64,000 nucleotides of DNA from Nocardiopsis sp. CNR-923 (GCF_001942255.1 NZ_MKKC01000131.1:106100-170099), one strand, 5' to 3'; shown: positions 41,164 to 52,219, counted from the stretch's first letter. Made by a program: numbers and translations. Notes: a model not told the origin generated them from the sequence alone.

Positions 41164-43977
41164 CTAACCGGCCTCCACCGCGGTCGGCGAGGTGGCCGCC
41201 GCCTTGGTGCGCCGGGTCCGACGGCGCTTGGGCCGTTCGGCGGTCTCCTCCTCCGCCGCGGGCGTCTCCGTCTCCGGAACGGCCTCCTCGGCGGGAGCCT
41301 CGGCGGCCGCGGCGCGGGCGGTCCGGCGCGTGGTGGCGCGCCGGGTCCGGGGCTTCGTGGCCGGGGCCTCGGCCTCCGGCTCGGCGGGCGCCTCGGCCCG
41401 CTCCTCGACCGGAACCCCGGCGGGCTCCTCCTCGGCGGCGGTCGGCTCCTCCACCGGCTCGGCGGCCTTGCGCGCGCGGGAGGTCCGCTTCCGGGTCCGC
41501 TTGGCTGGCTTGTCCGCGGGTTCGGCCGCCTCCTCGGCGGCGGGCGCGGGCTCGACCTCGGCCGGTTCGGACTTCGCGGCCCTCTTCTCCGCCTTCGCCG
41601 CCTTCGTCGCCTTCTCCGGCTGCTCGGTCTTCTCCGCGGGCTGCTCCGCCTCGCCCTTGCCCTTCTTCTTCTTGCGACCGCCGTTGCCGCCCTTGCCCTC
41701 GACCGGCTCGGTGGACAGCAGCAGGCCCCGGCCGTTGCAGTGGTCGCAGCTGTGCGAGAACGCCTCCAGGAGCCCCTGCCGACCCGCTTGCGCGTCATCT
41801 GCACCAGGCCGAGCGAGGTGACCTCGGCCACCTGGTGCTTGGTGCGGTCGCGCGACAGGCACTCCAGCATGCGGCGCAGCACGAGGTCGCGGTTGGACTC
41901 CAGCACCATGTCGATGAAGTCGATTACGATGATGCCGCCGATGTCGCGCAACCGGAGCTGGCGGACGATCTCCTCGGCCGCCTCCAGGTTGTTCTTGGTG
42001 ACGGTCTCCTCCAGGTTGCCGCCCTGTCCGGTGAACTTGCCGGTGTTGACGTCGACCACGGTCATGGCCTCGGTCCGGTCGATGATCAGCGACCCGCCGC
42101 TGGGCAGCCACACCTTGCGTTCGAGGGCCTTGTTGATCTGCTCGTCGATCCGGTACGCGGAGAAGACGTCACGGTCCTCGGTCCAGTGCGACAACCGCTC
42201 CGACAGGTTCGGCGCCACGTAGTCCACGTACTCGTGGACGGTGTCCCACGCCTCCTCACCGGCGACCACCAGGCTGGAGAAGTCCTCGTTGAACACGTCG
42301 CGCACGACCCGCACGGTCAGGTCGGGCTCACTGTTGAGTAGCGACGGGGCGCTCGCCGACTTCGACTTGCGCTTGATGGACTCCCACTGATTGGCCAGGC
42401 GCGAGATGTCGCGCTCCAACTCCTCCTCGCTGGCCCCCTCGGCGGCGGTGCGCACGATCACGCCCGCCCCGGACGGCATGACCTTCTTGAGGATCTGCTT
42501 GAGGCGCGCGCGCTCCTTGTCGGGGAGCTTGCGGCTGATCCCGGTCATCGATCCGCCCGGCACGTACACCAGGTAACGGCCGGGAAGACTGATCTGGCTG
42601 GTCAGGCGGGCGCCCTTGTGCGCTATCGGGTCCTTGGTGACCTGCACCAGGACCGACTGGCCGGACTTGAGCACCGACTCGATGCGCTTGGGCTGTCCGT
42701 CCAGACCGAAGGAGTCCCAGTTGACCTCGCCCGCGTACAGGACCGCGTTGCGGCCCTTGCCGATGTCGACGAAGGCGGCCTCCATGGACGGCAGGACGTT
42801 CTGCACCCGGCCGAGGTAGACGTTGCCCACGTAGGAGCGGTGGGTGGACCGGTCGACGTAGTGCTCGACGAGGACGTCGTCCTCCAGCACCGCGATCTGG
42901 GTGCGGTCGCCGTTGCGGCGGATCACGAGGTCGCGCTTGACGGACTCGCGACGGGCCAGGAACTCGGACTCGGTGACGATCGGCGCCCGGCGGCGGCCCT
43001 GTTCGCGCCCCTCGCGGCGGCGCTGCTTCTTGGCCTCCAACCGCGTGGAGCCGCGGACCGCCTGGACCTCGTCCTCGATCGGCTTCTCCTGGCGCGGCTC
43101 GCGGACCTTGACCACGGTGTTGGGCGGGTCGTCGGCCGTGCGGCCTCCGCGGCCGTCCCGGCCCTGCGGCGACGGCGGCGACGGCGGCGGCTGCCGCGCT
43201 CGCCCTCCTCGGCGGGGGCCTGCCCGGAAGCGGCCTCGGCGGCCTCGTCCCCGTCCTCCTCCGCTTCGCGGGCGCGCTCCTCGTCGGCGCGCGACTCGGA
43301 CTCGGCGGTCTCCTCGCCGGTGCGCGAGCGGCCCCTGCCTCGGCCCCCACGGCGGCGGCGACGGCGGCTCGGCCGCTCGTCGGCGGTCTCGTCGCTCGTG
43401 TCCTCCGCCTGGCGCCCGTCTCCTCGACGGCCTCCTCGTCCTCGTCCTCGGCGACCTCGGGCTCGACCGGTTCGACGGGCGCCGAACCGGCCCGCTGGGC
43501 GACCGGCGGCTGGAAGAGCATGGCGGGCGACTGGAAGACGGCGGCGCCGGAGGTCCCCTCGGGCTCCGTGGTCTCGGGCTCGGCGACGGGCTCCTCGACG
43601 CGGCCCTTCGCGGCCGGGGCGGGTTCACCGGTCGACGCGGCGCTCCTGGTGCTCCTGGTCCGCCTGCGCGGCGCAGGGGACTCCTCGTCGGGGCTGCCGG
43701 CCGCGCGCACGGTGCGCCGACGCGGGGCGGCGCTCACGGAGGTCTTGACCGTTCCCCCCTCACCGGAACCGGCGAGCGTGGTCTTGGGCTGGGCGGGGGC
43801 GGCGCCGTCGTCCGGTTCGGGGGGCGGTCCAGCGGCGCGGCGCGCGCCCTTGGCGGAGCCGGGCCTGGTGACCCGCACCGCGTCCTCCCCCCGCGGGGGC
43901 GTCGTCGCCTTGGCGTTGGCTGTTTCAGTTGTACCCGCGGCGCCGTCGGCGCCGTTCGTGGGCTCGTTGTCGAGCAT
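41164..43977 (-). CDS. rne: Ribonuclease E/G family protein (three frameshifts in this sequence)
   Basis: About 940 residues in the actinobacterial RNase E layout. An acidic and basic low-complexity N-terminal arm of about 290 residues is followed by the catalytic core: RDLVIRRNGDRTQIAVLEDD, then HRSYVGNVYLGRVQNVLPSM (S1 domain), EAAFVDIGKGRNAVLYAGEV, LTSQISLPGRYLVYVPGGSM, TEAMTVVDVNTGKFTGQGGN, GGIIVIDFIDM, SHSCDHCNGRG (zinc-link cysteines) and a basic alanine-rich tail. Breaks lie near 43418, 43165 and 41780; each is repaired by one extra base (for the last, VGQGLLEAFSHSCDH). It is the main mRNA-decay and rRNA-processing nuclease. Confidence 0.88.
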
Positions 43978-44037
43978 CCGGGCGGTCTCCCGTCAAAGTC
44001 CTCGGGCGCGCCGCGACCCCTCGGTCGGCGGCGCGGC

Positions 44038-45048
44038 TCACGAGAACTGTCGTCGCTGTTTCAGCGCCGGCGACACCGGGGTGTCGCCGGGGCAAAGTCC
44101 TGTGTTCGCGCCCATGGACCCCACCCTGGGGCCGCTCTCGGGCGCCGACGGCCGTGGTGCGTTCTCGCTCCGCTCCAGGTGGTCGTCCGCGAGTCCGGTG
44201 CCCACGGTGATGTGGGCGTCGGGCCGGTCCGCGGTGAGCGGGTCCGCGATCGCACCTGTCGTCTCGTCCAGTGGCCCCTGCGCCAGCCGGGTCATCAACG
44301 GTGATGACGGCGGCGCGAGGTCGGCCACGAGTCGCAGGCCGGTCAGCACGTCGTCTGGTCGCACGGCAGGTGTCGTGTGCCGAACGACCATTCGAAGTAT
44401 GGCATATGTCGCGTGTTGTTCCCCTGGGGCGCGCCCGCCGGGCCCGCCCGCCACGTCGAGTCGGACCACGGCCGGTCGTGCGTCGAACCGGCGTCGTCCC
44501 TTCTTCGTCATCCGTTCCACCTCGACGCTGTCGGCGGCCAGGAAGGCGCGGGCCGCCGCGGCGGCCGCGTCGGGGTCGACGCCCGTCAGTTCCACCCGCC
44601 AGGCGGAGGCCTGGAGCCGGTCGGCGAATCCGGGGCCTCGGGCCTCGACGACCTCGACCACGTCCACGCCCTGGGGCATGGCCGCGTCGAGGGCGGCTCT
44701 GATCCGCTCGGGGTCGCGCTCCTCCGCCAGGGTGAGTTCGAGGTACTCCGCGTCGCTGGCGACCCCTGTGGGGGCCGCGCCGGTGTAGGAGACCTTCGGG
44801 TGCGGTGAGAAGCCCTCGGAGAACGCGACCGGTACGTCCGCTCTGCGCAGGGCGCGTTCCAGCGCCCGGGCGACGTCGCGGTGACTGGCGAACCTCATCC
44901 GGCCCCGCTTGGCGTAGCGGACGCGGAGCCGTTGACGAGACCTGGTGGTGGAGGGTGAGGTGGTGCCCTCGGATGCGGGGGGCAGCTCAACTCCTTTCCT
45001 CGTGCCCCCGGTGGGGTCGGCGTGCGACCTGAAGGGGCTGTTCCACAA
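44038..45048 (-). CDS. DUF2344/TIGR03936 radical-SAM-associated protein
   Basis: 336 residues at most. QRLRVRYAKRGRMRFASHRD opens the conserved domain, then ALERALRRADVPVAFSEGFS, PHPKVSYTGAAPTGVASDAE and YLELTLAEERDPERIRAALD. In actinobacteria it sits beside, and in some bacteria is fused to, the B12-binding radical SAM protein encoded next door. Function is unknown; tRNA modification has been proposed. There is no ATG or GTG before the conserved part, only TTG 45048 and, in another frame, TTG after AAAGGAG at 44992; one missing base in a six-C run at about 44980 would make that the start. Confidence 0.78.
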   Translation of the reverse strand: MWNSPFRSHADPTGGTRKGVELPPASEGTTSPSTTRSRQRLRVRYAKRGRMRFASHRDVARALERALRRADVPVAFSEGFSPHPKVSYTGAAPTGVASDAEYLELTLAEERDPERIRAALDAAMPQGVDVVEVVEARGPGFADRLQASAWRVELTGVDPDAAAAAARAFLAADSVEVERMTKKGRRRFDARPAVVRLDVAGGPGGRAPGEQHATYAILRMVVRHTTPAVRPDDVLTGLRLVADLAPPSSPLMTRLAQGPLDETTGAIADPLTADRPDAHITVGTGLADDHLERSENAPRPSAPESGPRVGSMGANTGLCPGDTPVSPALKQRRQFS

Positions 45049-45198
45049 TCCTGTTCAGCGTACGGTGCGCCGTGGTGCACATGCGCCAACAGGACTACGC
45101 ATACCGGTACCTCCCCCGCTGACCTGCGGTCGAAAAGTCCCCGAGGCGACCGGGCGGAGTGCGAACCGGCATTCACCACCAGAACGCGGGGGCCGCCG

Positions 45199-45222
45199 AA
45201 AAAAATCCGGAGAAAATCCGGA
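45199..45222 (-). terminator. Intrinsic terminator with U-tract
   Basis: On the minus strand TCCGGA-TTTTC-TCCGGA (45222 to 45206) is followed by seven T (45205-45199): a hairpin plus U-run. It lies between the radical SAM gene and the DUF2344 gene, so the pair may not be simply co-transcribed. Confidence 0.6.
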
Positions 45223-45264
45223 TCCGATGGCAACCCGCCGCATCCCCCGCGAGTCCTACTACAC

Positions 45265-45299
45265 GTACGGCCCGGCGCGAGCGGGGCGCCGGGCCGTAC
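45265..45299. terminator. 14-bp inverted repeat between radical SAM and DUF2344 genes
   Basis: GTACGGCCCGGCGC (45265-45278) and its exact complement (45286-45299), loop 7 nt. A second terminator-like hairpin in the same gap. The other sequence of the 348-bp gap (45049-45396) has no gene. Confidence 0.6.
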
Positions 45300-45396
45300 T
45301 TCTCTCCTTCCCGGGCCGCTCCCCACACGGGGTAGAGCGCCCGGAGCGCGCATCCTACTGGAGAGTCACCCCCTGTGGCCAGAGCGCCCCCTGCCG

Positions 45397-47337
45397 TCAC
45401 TCCTTCACGGAGAGTGGGAGCAGCGGCCGTCCGTCGGCCGGGGCGTTGGTCTGGATCTCGGTCCCCATGCTCGGGCACACGCCACAGTCGTAACAGGGGT
45501 TCCAACGGCAGTCGTCGACCTCCACCGACTCCTCGCCGTGCAGCGAGTCCCGCCAGTCCTGCCACAGCCACGACCGGTCCAGGCCCGCGTCGAGGTGGTC
45601 CCAGGGCAGCACCTCGTCCTCATCGCGCTCGCGCGTGGTGTACCAGTCCAGATCGACCGGCGTGTCCGCCAGCGCGGTCCGCGCGGCCTGCGCCCAGCGG
45701 CCGTAGGAGAAGTGCTCGCTCCAGCCGTCGAACCGGCCGCCCGCGCGCCACGCCTCCTCCACGACCCGCCCCACCCGGCGGTCACCGCGCGAGAGCAGGC
45801 CCTCGATGATCGACGGACGCCCCTCGTGGTAGCGCAGCCCGACGGCCTTGCCGTACCTGCGGTCGCCGCGCAGTCGGTCGCGCAGCTTCCGCAGCCGGGC
45901 GTCCACCACCTCGTGCGGCGTCTGGGCCGCCCACTGGAACGGCGTCTGGGGCTTGGGCACGAACCCGCCGATGGAGACCGTGCACCGGACGTCCTTGCGC
46001 CCGGTCACCTCGCGTCCCGTGCGGATCACCTCGGCGGCCAGGTCGGCGATGGCCAGGACGTCCTCGTCCTCCTCGGTGGGCAGCCCGCACATGAAGTACA
46101 GCTTCACCTGCCGCCACCCGGCCGCGTAGGCCGCGGTCACCGTGCGGATGAGGTCCTGCTCGGTGACCATCTTGTTGATCACCCGGCGCATTCGTTCACT
46201 GCCGCCCTCGGGCGCGAACGTCAGCCCCGACCTGCGCCCGTTGCGGGTGAGCTCACCGGCCAGGTCGATGTTGAACGCGTCCACGCGCGTCGACGGCAGC
46301 GACAGTCCCGTGTTGGATCCCTCGTAGCGGTCGGCCAGCCCCTTGGCGATCTCGCCGATCTGGCTGTGGTCGGCGCTGGACAGCGACAGCAGGCCCACCT
46401 CCTGGAACCCGGTCGCCCTGACCCCCTCGTCCACCATCGCGCCGATGGTCTGCCTGCTTCGCTCGCGCACAGGGCGGGTGATCATCCCCGCCTGGCAGAA
46501 CCGGCAGCCCCGGGTGCAGCCGCGGAAGATCTCCACGCTGTAGCGCTCGTGCACCGACTCGGCGGTCGGCACGATCGGCTTCCTGGGATAGGGCCACCGG
46601 TCCAGGTCCATCACGGTGTGCTTGTGGACCGTGCCCGGCACGCCGGGGCGGTTGGGCGTGTACGCGGCGATCCGGCCGTCGTCGTGGTAGGCGACGTCGA
46701 AGAAGCGCGGCACGTAGACCCCGCCGGTCGCGGCCATCCGCAGCAGCAGCGCGTCGCGCCCGCCGGGCTCGCCCTCCTCCTTGAACTCCCGGACGATCTC
46801 CGTGATCGCCAGGGCGATCTCCTCGCCGTCCCCGAGCACGACCGCGTCCAGGAAGTCCGCGACCGGCTCGGGATTGAACGCCGCGTGCCCCCCGGCGAGC
46901 ACGATCGGGTGCTCCTCGCCCCGGTCGGCCGACCGCACCGGAATGCCCGCCAGGTCCAACGCCGTGAGCAGGTTGGTGTACCCCATCTCGCTGGCGAAGC
47001 TCACCCCCAGCACGTCGAACGCCGCGAGCGGCCGGTGGGCGTCGACCGTGAAGTGCGGGACGCCGTGCTCGCGCATCAGAGCCTCCAGGTCCGGCCATAC
47101 CGCGTAGGCGCGCTCGGCGAGCACCCCCTCGCGCTCGTTGAGGATCTCGTAGAGGATCTGCACGCCCTGGTTGGGCACCCCGACCTCGTAGGCGTCCGGG
47201 TACATCAACGCCCAGCGCACCGCCGCCCCCTCCCAGTCCCCGACGACGGAGTTGAGCTCTCCCCCGACGTACTGGATGGGCTTGCCCACCCTCGCGAGCA
47301 AGGGTTCGAGCCGCGGAAAGACGCTTTCAACGGACAT
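45397..47337 (-). CDS. TIGR03960 B12-binding radical SAM protein
   Basis: 646 residues. N-terminal cobalamin-type Rossmann region (MYPDAYEVGVPNQGVQILYE, VLGVSFASEMGYTNLLTALD). Radical SAM core FRGCTRGCRFCQAGMITRP with Cys274, Cys278 and Cys281 for the 4Fe-4S cluster, then GLTFAPEGGSERMRRVINKM, LYFMCGLPTEEDEDVLAIAD. A C-terminal cysteine group CRWNPCYDCGVC may bind another cluster. Usually paired with the DUF2344 protein; reaction unknown. ATG 47337. It lies 60 bp after rodA in the same direction. Confidence 0.87.
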   Translation of the reverse strand: MSVESVFPRLEPLLARVGKPIQYVGGELNSVVGDWEGAAVRWALMYPDAYEVGVPNQGVQILYEILNEREGVLAERAYAVWPDLEALMREHGVPHFTVDAHRPLAAFDVLGVSFASEMGYTNLLTALDLAGIPVRSADRGEEHPIVLAGGHAAFNPEPVADFLDAVVLGDGEEIALAITEIVREFKEEGEPGGRDALLLRMAATGGVYVPRFFDVAYHDDGRIAAYTPNRPGVPGTVHKHTVMDLDRWPYPRKPIVPTAESVHERYSVEIFRGCTRGCRFCQAGMITRPVRERSRQTIGAMVDEGVRATGFQEVGLLSLSSADHSQIGEIAKGLADRYEGSNTGLSLPSTRVDAFNIDLAGELTRNGRRSGLTFAPEGGSERMRRVINKMVTEQDLIRTVTAAYAAGWRQVKLYFMCGLPTEEDEDVLAIADLAAEVIRTGREVTGRKDVRCTVSIGGFVPKPQTPFQWAAQTPHEVVDARLRKLRDRLRGDRRYGKAVGLRYHEGRPSIIEGLLSRGDRRVGRVVEEAWRAGGRFDGWSEHFSYGRWAQAARTALADTPVDLDWYTTRERDEDEVLPWDHLDAGLDRSWLWQDWRDSLHGEESVEVDDCRWNPCYDCGVCPSMGTEIQTNAPADGRPLLPLSVKE

Positions 47338-47397
47338 GGTGACGAAGCCTTCGTGGTCGACGTGCGGTTTTCCCAGGTTACCGAGACCGTGCGGTGA

Positions 47398-48573
47398 TCA
47401 CTCGAACCCGCGGTCCCGCGAGCTGACGCCCAGGACCAGTCCGAGCGCCAGGAGGTTGGCGACGATCGCGGTGCCGCCGTAGGAGACGAACGGCAGCGGC
47501 AGCCCGGTCACCGGCATGATCCCCAGCCCCATCCCGATGTTGATGAAGCACTGGAAGGCGAACCACGTGGCCACCCCCACGCACAGCAGGCGCGGGTAGG
47601 GCTGGTCGCATCCCTGGGCGACGCGCAGGATGCGCCAGAGGATCACGGCGAACAGGGCGATCATCGCCCCGGCCCCCACGAACCCGAGCTCCTCCCCCGC
47701 CACCGTGAAGATGAAGTCGGTGTGCTGCTCGGGCACGAACCGCCCGTGCGTCTGCTCTCCCTGGAACAGGCCGGTGCCGACGAACCCGCCCGACCCCACC
47801 GCGATCAGCGCCTGGGCCGAGTTGTACCCGGCTCCCTGCGGGTCCGCGGACGGATCCATCAGCGTGGCGAGCCGGTCCAGCTGATAGGGCTCCAGCAGAT
47901 CGAACCACCACACCGCGACGCCCGCCGCCACCCCGCACGCGAGCATGCCCGCCACCCACGCGATCGGGGCCCCAGACATCGTGAGCACCCCCAGGAAGAT
48001 GGCGCCGAGCACCAGCGTGGTTCCCAGGTCGGGTTGCAGCAGCACCAGGGTGAGCGGCAACGACAGCACCAGCAGGCCGTACAGCACGTCCCGGGTCATC
48101 GGCTTGGTCTCGCCGTCGCGGGGCTCCCCGAGCAGCGTGGCCAGCACGAGTGCCAGGCCGACCTTGGCCAGCTCACTGGGCTGGAACTGGAAGCCGCCCA
48201 GAACGATCCACCCGCGCGACCCGTTGATCACCGCCCCCATGGGTGTGAGCACCAGGATCAGGCCGATCACCGTCGCGCCGTAGACCAGGTGCGCGTAGGC
48301 GCGCACCGTCCGGAAGTCGACCGAGGCCACCGCCAGGCACAGAGCCCACGCGACCGCGAGGTGGGCCAGGTGGCGGCGCACGTGCCCGGTCGCCTCCATC
48401 GGGCCGCTCCCGTCGCCGGGCAGGGTCGCCGACCACACCAGCATGGTGCCGATCGCGCACAGTGCCAGCGCCGAGCCGACCAGCGTCCAGTCCAGGCGTC
48501 GCGCGGCGCCCGCCGCGGCCAGACCGATCCGGACCCGGGACGTCGGCCCCGGAACGCCCGTGTGAGTGCTCAT
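47398..48573 (-). CDS. rodA: SEDS peptidoglycan glycosyltransferase RodA
   Basis: 391 residues, about ten membrane helices. NGSRGWIVLGGFQFQPSELA is the SEDS signature, with LVLLQPDLGTTLVLGAIFLG and the late RFVPEQHTDFIFTVAGEELG loop; INIGMGLGIMPVTGLPLPFV and SYGGTAIVANLLALGLVLG close the protein. It polymerises glycan strands from lipid II together with the class B PBP encoded 3 bp upstream. The mreBCD-mrdA-rodA order supports rodA over ftsW. In mycelial actinobacteria this complex often serves sporulation septa or polar wall growth. Confidence 0.93.
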   Translation of the reverse strand: MSTHTGVPGPTSRVRIGLAAAGAARRLDWTLVGSALALCAIGTMLVWSATLPGDGSGPMEATGHVRRHLAHLAVAWALCLAVASVDFRTVRAYAHLVYGATVIGLILVLTPMGAVINGSRGWIVLGGFQFQPSELAKVGLALVLATLLGEPRDGETKPMTRDVLYGLLVLSLPLTLVLLQPDLGTTLVLGAIFLGVLTMSGAPIAWVAGMLACGVAAGVAVWWFDLLEPYQLDRLATLMDPSADPQGAGYNSAQALIAVGSGGFVGTGLFQGEQTHGRFVPEQHTDFIFTVAGEELGFVGAGAMIALFAVILWRILRVAQGCDQPYPRLLCVGVATWFAFQCFINIGMGLGIMPVTGLPLPFVSYGGTAIVANLLALGLVLGVSSRDRGFE

Positions 48574-48576
48574 GCG

Positions 48577-50758
48577 CTACCGATCCAGCATGTCGATGGA
48601 ACCGTCGGGGCGGACCGCGGGCAGCCCCGACCAGGGCCTGCCGCCGGGCAGGGCCGGTTCGGAGCGGACCTCGTCGTCATCCTCCCCGTCCTCCCCCTCG
48701 CCGTCCTCACGCTCCTCGTCCTCCTTCGCCTCGGCGTCCTCTCCGGAGAAGCCGTAGATGCCCTCGTAGATCTCCCGGGCGATCGGCGCGGCCGTGGCGC
48801 CACCGGTTCCGCCCTGGGAGACCAGTACGGCGATGGCGAACTGCGGGTCGTCGGCGGGGGCGTAGGAGGCGAACCAGGAGGAGACCTGTCGGCCCACCAC
48901 GTCGGCGCTGCCGGTCTTGCCCGCGATCGACACCCGGTCCTGCGGGAATCCACCGAAGGCGCCGCTCGCCGTACCGGCCTTGGGGACCTCGGTGAGGGCG
49001 GCCTGGAGGTAGCTCAGGGTCTGCTCGCTCACGGGCAGGCGGCCGGCGACGGCGGGCTCGATCTCCTTGACCACCGACCCGTCGGCGGAGACGAACGCCT
49101 TGCCCACGCGCGGTTCGTACAGCGTGCCCCCGTTGGCGATCGCGGCGTAGGCGTTGGCCAGTTGCAGGGGGCTGACCAGCACGTCGCCCTGGCCGATGGC
49201 GAAGTTGACCGCCTCGCCCGCGCGCCACTCGAAGCCCTCCACACAGTGCTCGTGGGCGAGCCGCTTGAGGTAGGCGGCGTGGGAGGGGTTGGTCTCGGCC
49301 ACGTCGGGGTAGCCGTGTTCGCCGCGGTGGCAGTTGGTCTCCCGGTTGGCCTCCCAGAACGAGCGCTTCCACGCGCGGTCGGGGATGCGCCCGCTCGTCT
49401 CGTAGGGCAGGTCGATCCCGGTCGGCGAGCCGAAGCCGTAGCCGCGCGCCATGTTCGCCATGGCCTCGTCCGGCTCGCCCTGCGGGTGCAGCCCGCCGTC
49501 GCTGAGCCACATCTGGTAGCCGAAGTTGTAGAAGACCGTGTTACAGGAGACCACGATCGCGCGGTGCATCGTGATCGACCCGTGGCCCTGCCCCGCGTAG
49601 TTGGCGAAGTTCTGACCGCCGACGTTGATCGACCCGGGGCAGGCGTAGGTGCTGCGCAGCGAGTATCCGCTCTCCGCGGCGGCCGAGAGCGACGACACCT
49701 TGAACGTCGACCCCGGCGGGTACTGGCCCTGGAGCGCCCGGGACAGCAGCGGCTCGCCCGCGTCCTCGCTGAGCATCTCGTCGAAGGTCTCCTGGTCGAT
49801 GCCGCCCTGCCAGACGCTGGGGTCGTAGGTGGGCACGCTGGCCATCGCGATCACGCCGCCGGTGCGCACGTCCAGGACGACGGCGCGCCCGAGTCCGCCT
49901 TGTAGCGCGGCCGGGCGGCCGCCATGCCACGTGCCAGGGCCGCCTCGGCGATCCGCTGGACCTCCAGGTCCATGTGGGTGACCAGGTGCATCCCGGCCTC
50001 GGGCTGGCGGTCGGAGACGACCTCCATCACCTCGCCGTGGTTGTTCACGCCCAGGGTCCGCAGCCCCGCGGTGCCCCGCAGTTCGGAGTCGTAGACCTTC
50101 TCCAGGCCGTCGCGCCCCACGTGGTCGATCCCCGTGAACTGCGTCCGCAGCTCCTCACGGGCCTCCAGTTCCTCCTGGGTGACCGGCTGGAGGTAGCCGA
50201 GCACCTGCCCGGCCAGCTCGCCGCCCGGGTACTCGCGGATCGCGTGCGCCTGTGCGGTGACCCCCGGGAACTCGTCAGAGCGCTCCATGATGTGCAGGGC
50301 GATCCGCGGCTCGACGTCCTCGGCGAGGGTCACCGGCTGGTAGGGCGACCCCGGCCAGCAGGGACGCCGGACGGCGGGCCCGCACAGCCGCATCCGCTGT
50401 CGGAGGTCCGTCAGGGAGACACCGAGCACCCCGGACAGGTCGGACAGGACCGCCTCGCCGCCGTCGTCCATACCCATGAGCTCGTGGTAGTCGGCTGAGA
50501 CGACGAGTTCGGTCCGGTTGCCCACCAGGGGGCGGCCCCGGGCGCGAGGATCTGTCCCCGGGTGGCGGGGACGACGAGGCGCTGGTGGTGGTTGGAGACC
50601 GCGAGTTCGCGGTAGTGGTCCCCCCTCGGCACCTGGAGGTACCACATCCGCACGCCCAACAGGGCGAACAGCGCGATCACCAGGACCTGGGCCATGACCA
50701 GGCCCGCCGTGCCGAGCTTGCGGCCGTGGACGGAGGGGCCGACGGGTGGCCTGCGCAC
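48577..50758 (-). CDS. mrdA: Class B penicillin-binding protein, PBP2/MrdA (two frameshifts in this sequence)
   Basis: About 727 residues. N-terminal anchor GLVMAQVLVIALFALLGVRM; linker and dimerisation part (VPATRGQILA, DYHELMGMDDGG, VSLTDLRQRM, IMERSDEFPGV); transpeptidase: PPGSTFKVSS with the SxxK serine, VVSCNTVFYNFGYQ (SxN), IAGKTGSADVVG (KTG). Breaks near 50540 and 49885 are each fixed by one extra base. The tail is acidic and extended. GTG 50758 begins 4 bp after the mreD stop. Crosslinks the wall made by RodA; bound by beta-lactams. Confidence 0.9.
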
Positions 50759-50762
50759 GCGA

Positions 50763-51323
50763 TCACCAGCCCCCCGGGCCCATCGGCCCCTGGATGGTGG
50801 CGAACTCGTTCTCCGTGAACGCGTTGCGGATCCACAACAGGGGAACCGTGACCAGCGGGGACACGAGCGTCGTCAGGAGCGTGCCGACGCCGACCGCCGC
50901 CGCCACCGCGCCCGGGGACACCCGCGGGTCCCCCATCACCAGGCCGACGGCCGCGTAGCCCAGGCCCACTCCGAGCGAGGTGACCGCGGTCACGACGATC
51001 CCGGTCCGGGCCGACGGCGGCGCGCCCACGGCCCCCGGTGAGCCGGTGTTGGCGCGCAGCAGGGCCACCAGGTAGGCGGCCACGCACAGCACGAGCGCGT
51101 ACCGCCCCACCGCGTGTTCGGCGGGCGGCAACAGGTCCATGGCCAGCCCGGCCGTGAACCCCGTGAACGCCGACACGGCGGGGCTGGCGGTCAGGGCCAC
51201 CGCCACCAGGGCGGCGACCACGAGGTCGGGTCCCGGGCCCCAGTCGAACGGGATCCGGTTGACGGCGGTGGCCTGGACGAGCACCGCGACGGCCAGGATG
51301 AGCAGGGTCGCTGCGGACCTCAT
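50763..51323 (-). CDS. mreD: Rod-shape-determining protein MreD
   Basis: 186 residues, five or so membrane helices: TLLILAVAVLVQATAVNRIP, PDLVVAALVAVALTASPAVS, FTGFTAGLAMDLLPPAEHAV, GRYALVLCVAAYLVALLRAN. Sequence is poorly conserved in this family; position between mreC and mrdA identifies it. ATG 51323 overlaps the mreC stop by 4 nt. Links the MreB filament to the periplasmic wall machinery. Confidence 0.9.
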   Translation of the reverse strand: MRSAATLLILAVAVLVQATAVNRIPFDWGPGPDLVVAALVAVALTASPAVSAFTGFTAGLAMDLLPPAEHAVGRYALVLCVAAYLVALLRANTGSPGAVGAPPSARTGIVVTAVTSLGVGLGYAAVGLVMGDPRVSPGAVAAAVGVGTLLTTLVSPLVTVPLLWIRNAFTENEFATIQGPMGPGGW

Positions 51324-52218
51324 CGGTCCCCCTCGGATTCGGGTCGGGGCGCGAGGACGGAGTCGCGGGGGTCCTCGGCGGGACCGGCGACCACCACTCC
51401 CACCACGTCGAGCGCGGCGAAGTCGACGGCGGGGGCGAGGCGGGCGAGACGGCTGAGCGCGCCCGGTGACGACTGGACCTCCTCCACCGTGCCCAGGGGG
51501 ACCCCGGGCACGAAGGGGGCGCCGTCATGGGAGCCGAGCGTGAGCACGCGGTCCCCGGCCTCCACGGGGGCCTCCATGTCGAACAGTTCCAGGGTCAGTT
51601 CGGCGTCGGGGCCGCCCGGGACGGTGCCGCCCCGGACGACGCCGATCTTGCGGGTGCCCTCCAGACGCGCGCCGACGGCGGAGGCGACGTCGGTGGCCAG
51701 GACGACCGTGGACGTGGTCGGCCCCACCTCGACGACGCGGCCCACCAACCCGTTCCCGTTGACCACGGTCATGTCGGGGCGGATGCCGGACTCGCGCCCG
51801 CGTCGAGGGTGACCGTCCGGGCGAAGCCGCGCGCGGTGACGCGGGTGACGGCCTGGGCCGGGAGGATCTCGTAGCCGCCGAGCCCGGACAGGTACAGCAG
51901 CTCGGCCAACTGGTCGGCGCGCTCGTCGTCGTTGCGGGCGGCGACCAGCCGTTCCTGGAGCTGGGCGTTCTCCGCCTCCAGGTCCGCGATGCGCTCGGCG
52001 GCGCGCGGTGCGGCGCGCATGCCGTCGTAGAAGGTCACGGCGGGCGCGGCGGCCCACCCCACACCGGTGGCCGCGGGGGCGAAGACGTACTCACCCGCGA
52101 CCCGCCCGGCGGAGGTGACGGGATCGCGGCCGGGGCGGGAGTCCAGGACGAGGAGGGCGACGGCCGCCACGACGAGGACGGCGAGGACGAGCCGGGACCG
52201 GGGTGAGTCGCGGAACAT
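51320..52218 (-). CDS. mreC: Rod-shape-determining protein MreC (frameshifted in this sequence)
   Basis: About 300 residues: membrane anchor RSRLVLAVLVVAAVALLVLD, a coiled coil AAERIADLEAENAQLQERLV, then the beta domain SGIRPDMTVVNGNGLVGRVV, EVGPTTSTVVLATDVASAVG. The frame breaks near 51798; one extra C gives LDAGRESGIRPDM. It connects MreB and MreD to PBP2 outside the membrane. Stop overlaps the mreD start; it starts 1 bp after mreB. Confidence 0.9.
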
Positions 52219-52219
52219 G

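Noticed and set aside
45022..49905. Two long plus-strand frames (791 and 727 codons)
   Set aside because: Antisense to the radical SAM gene, rodA and mrdA; no domain signature.
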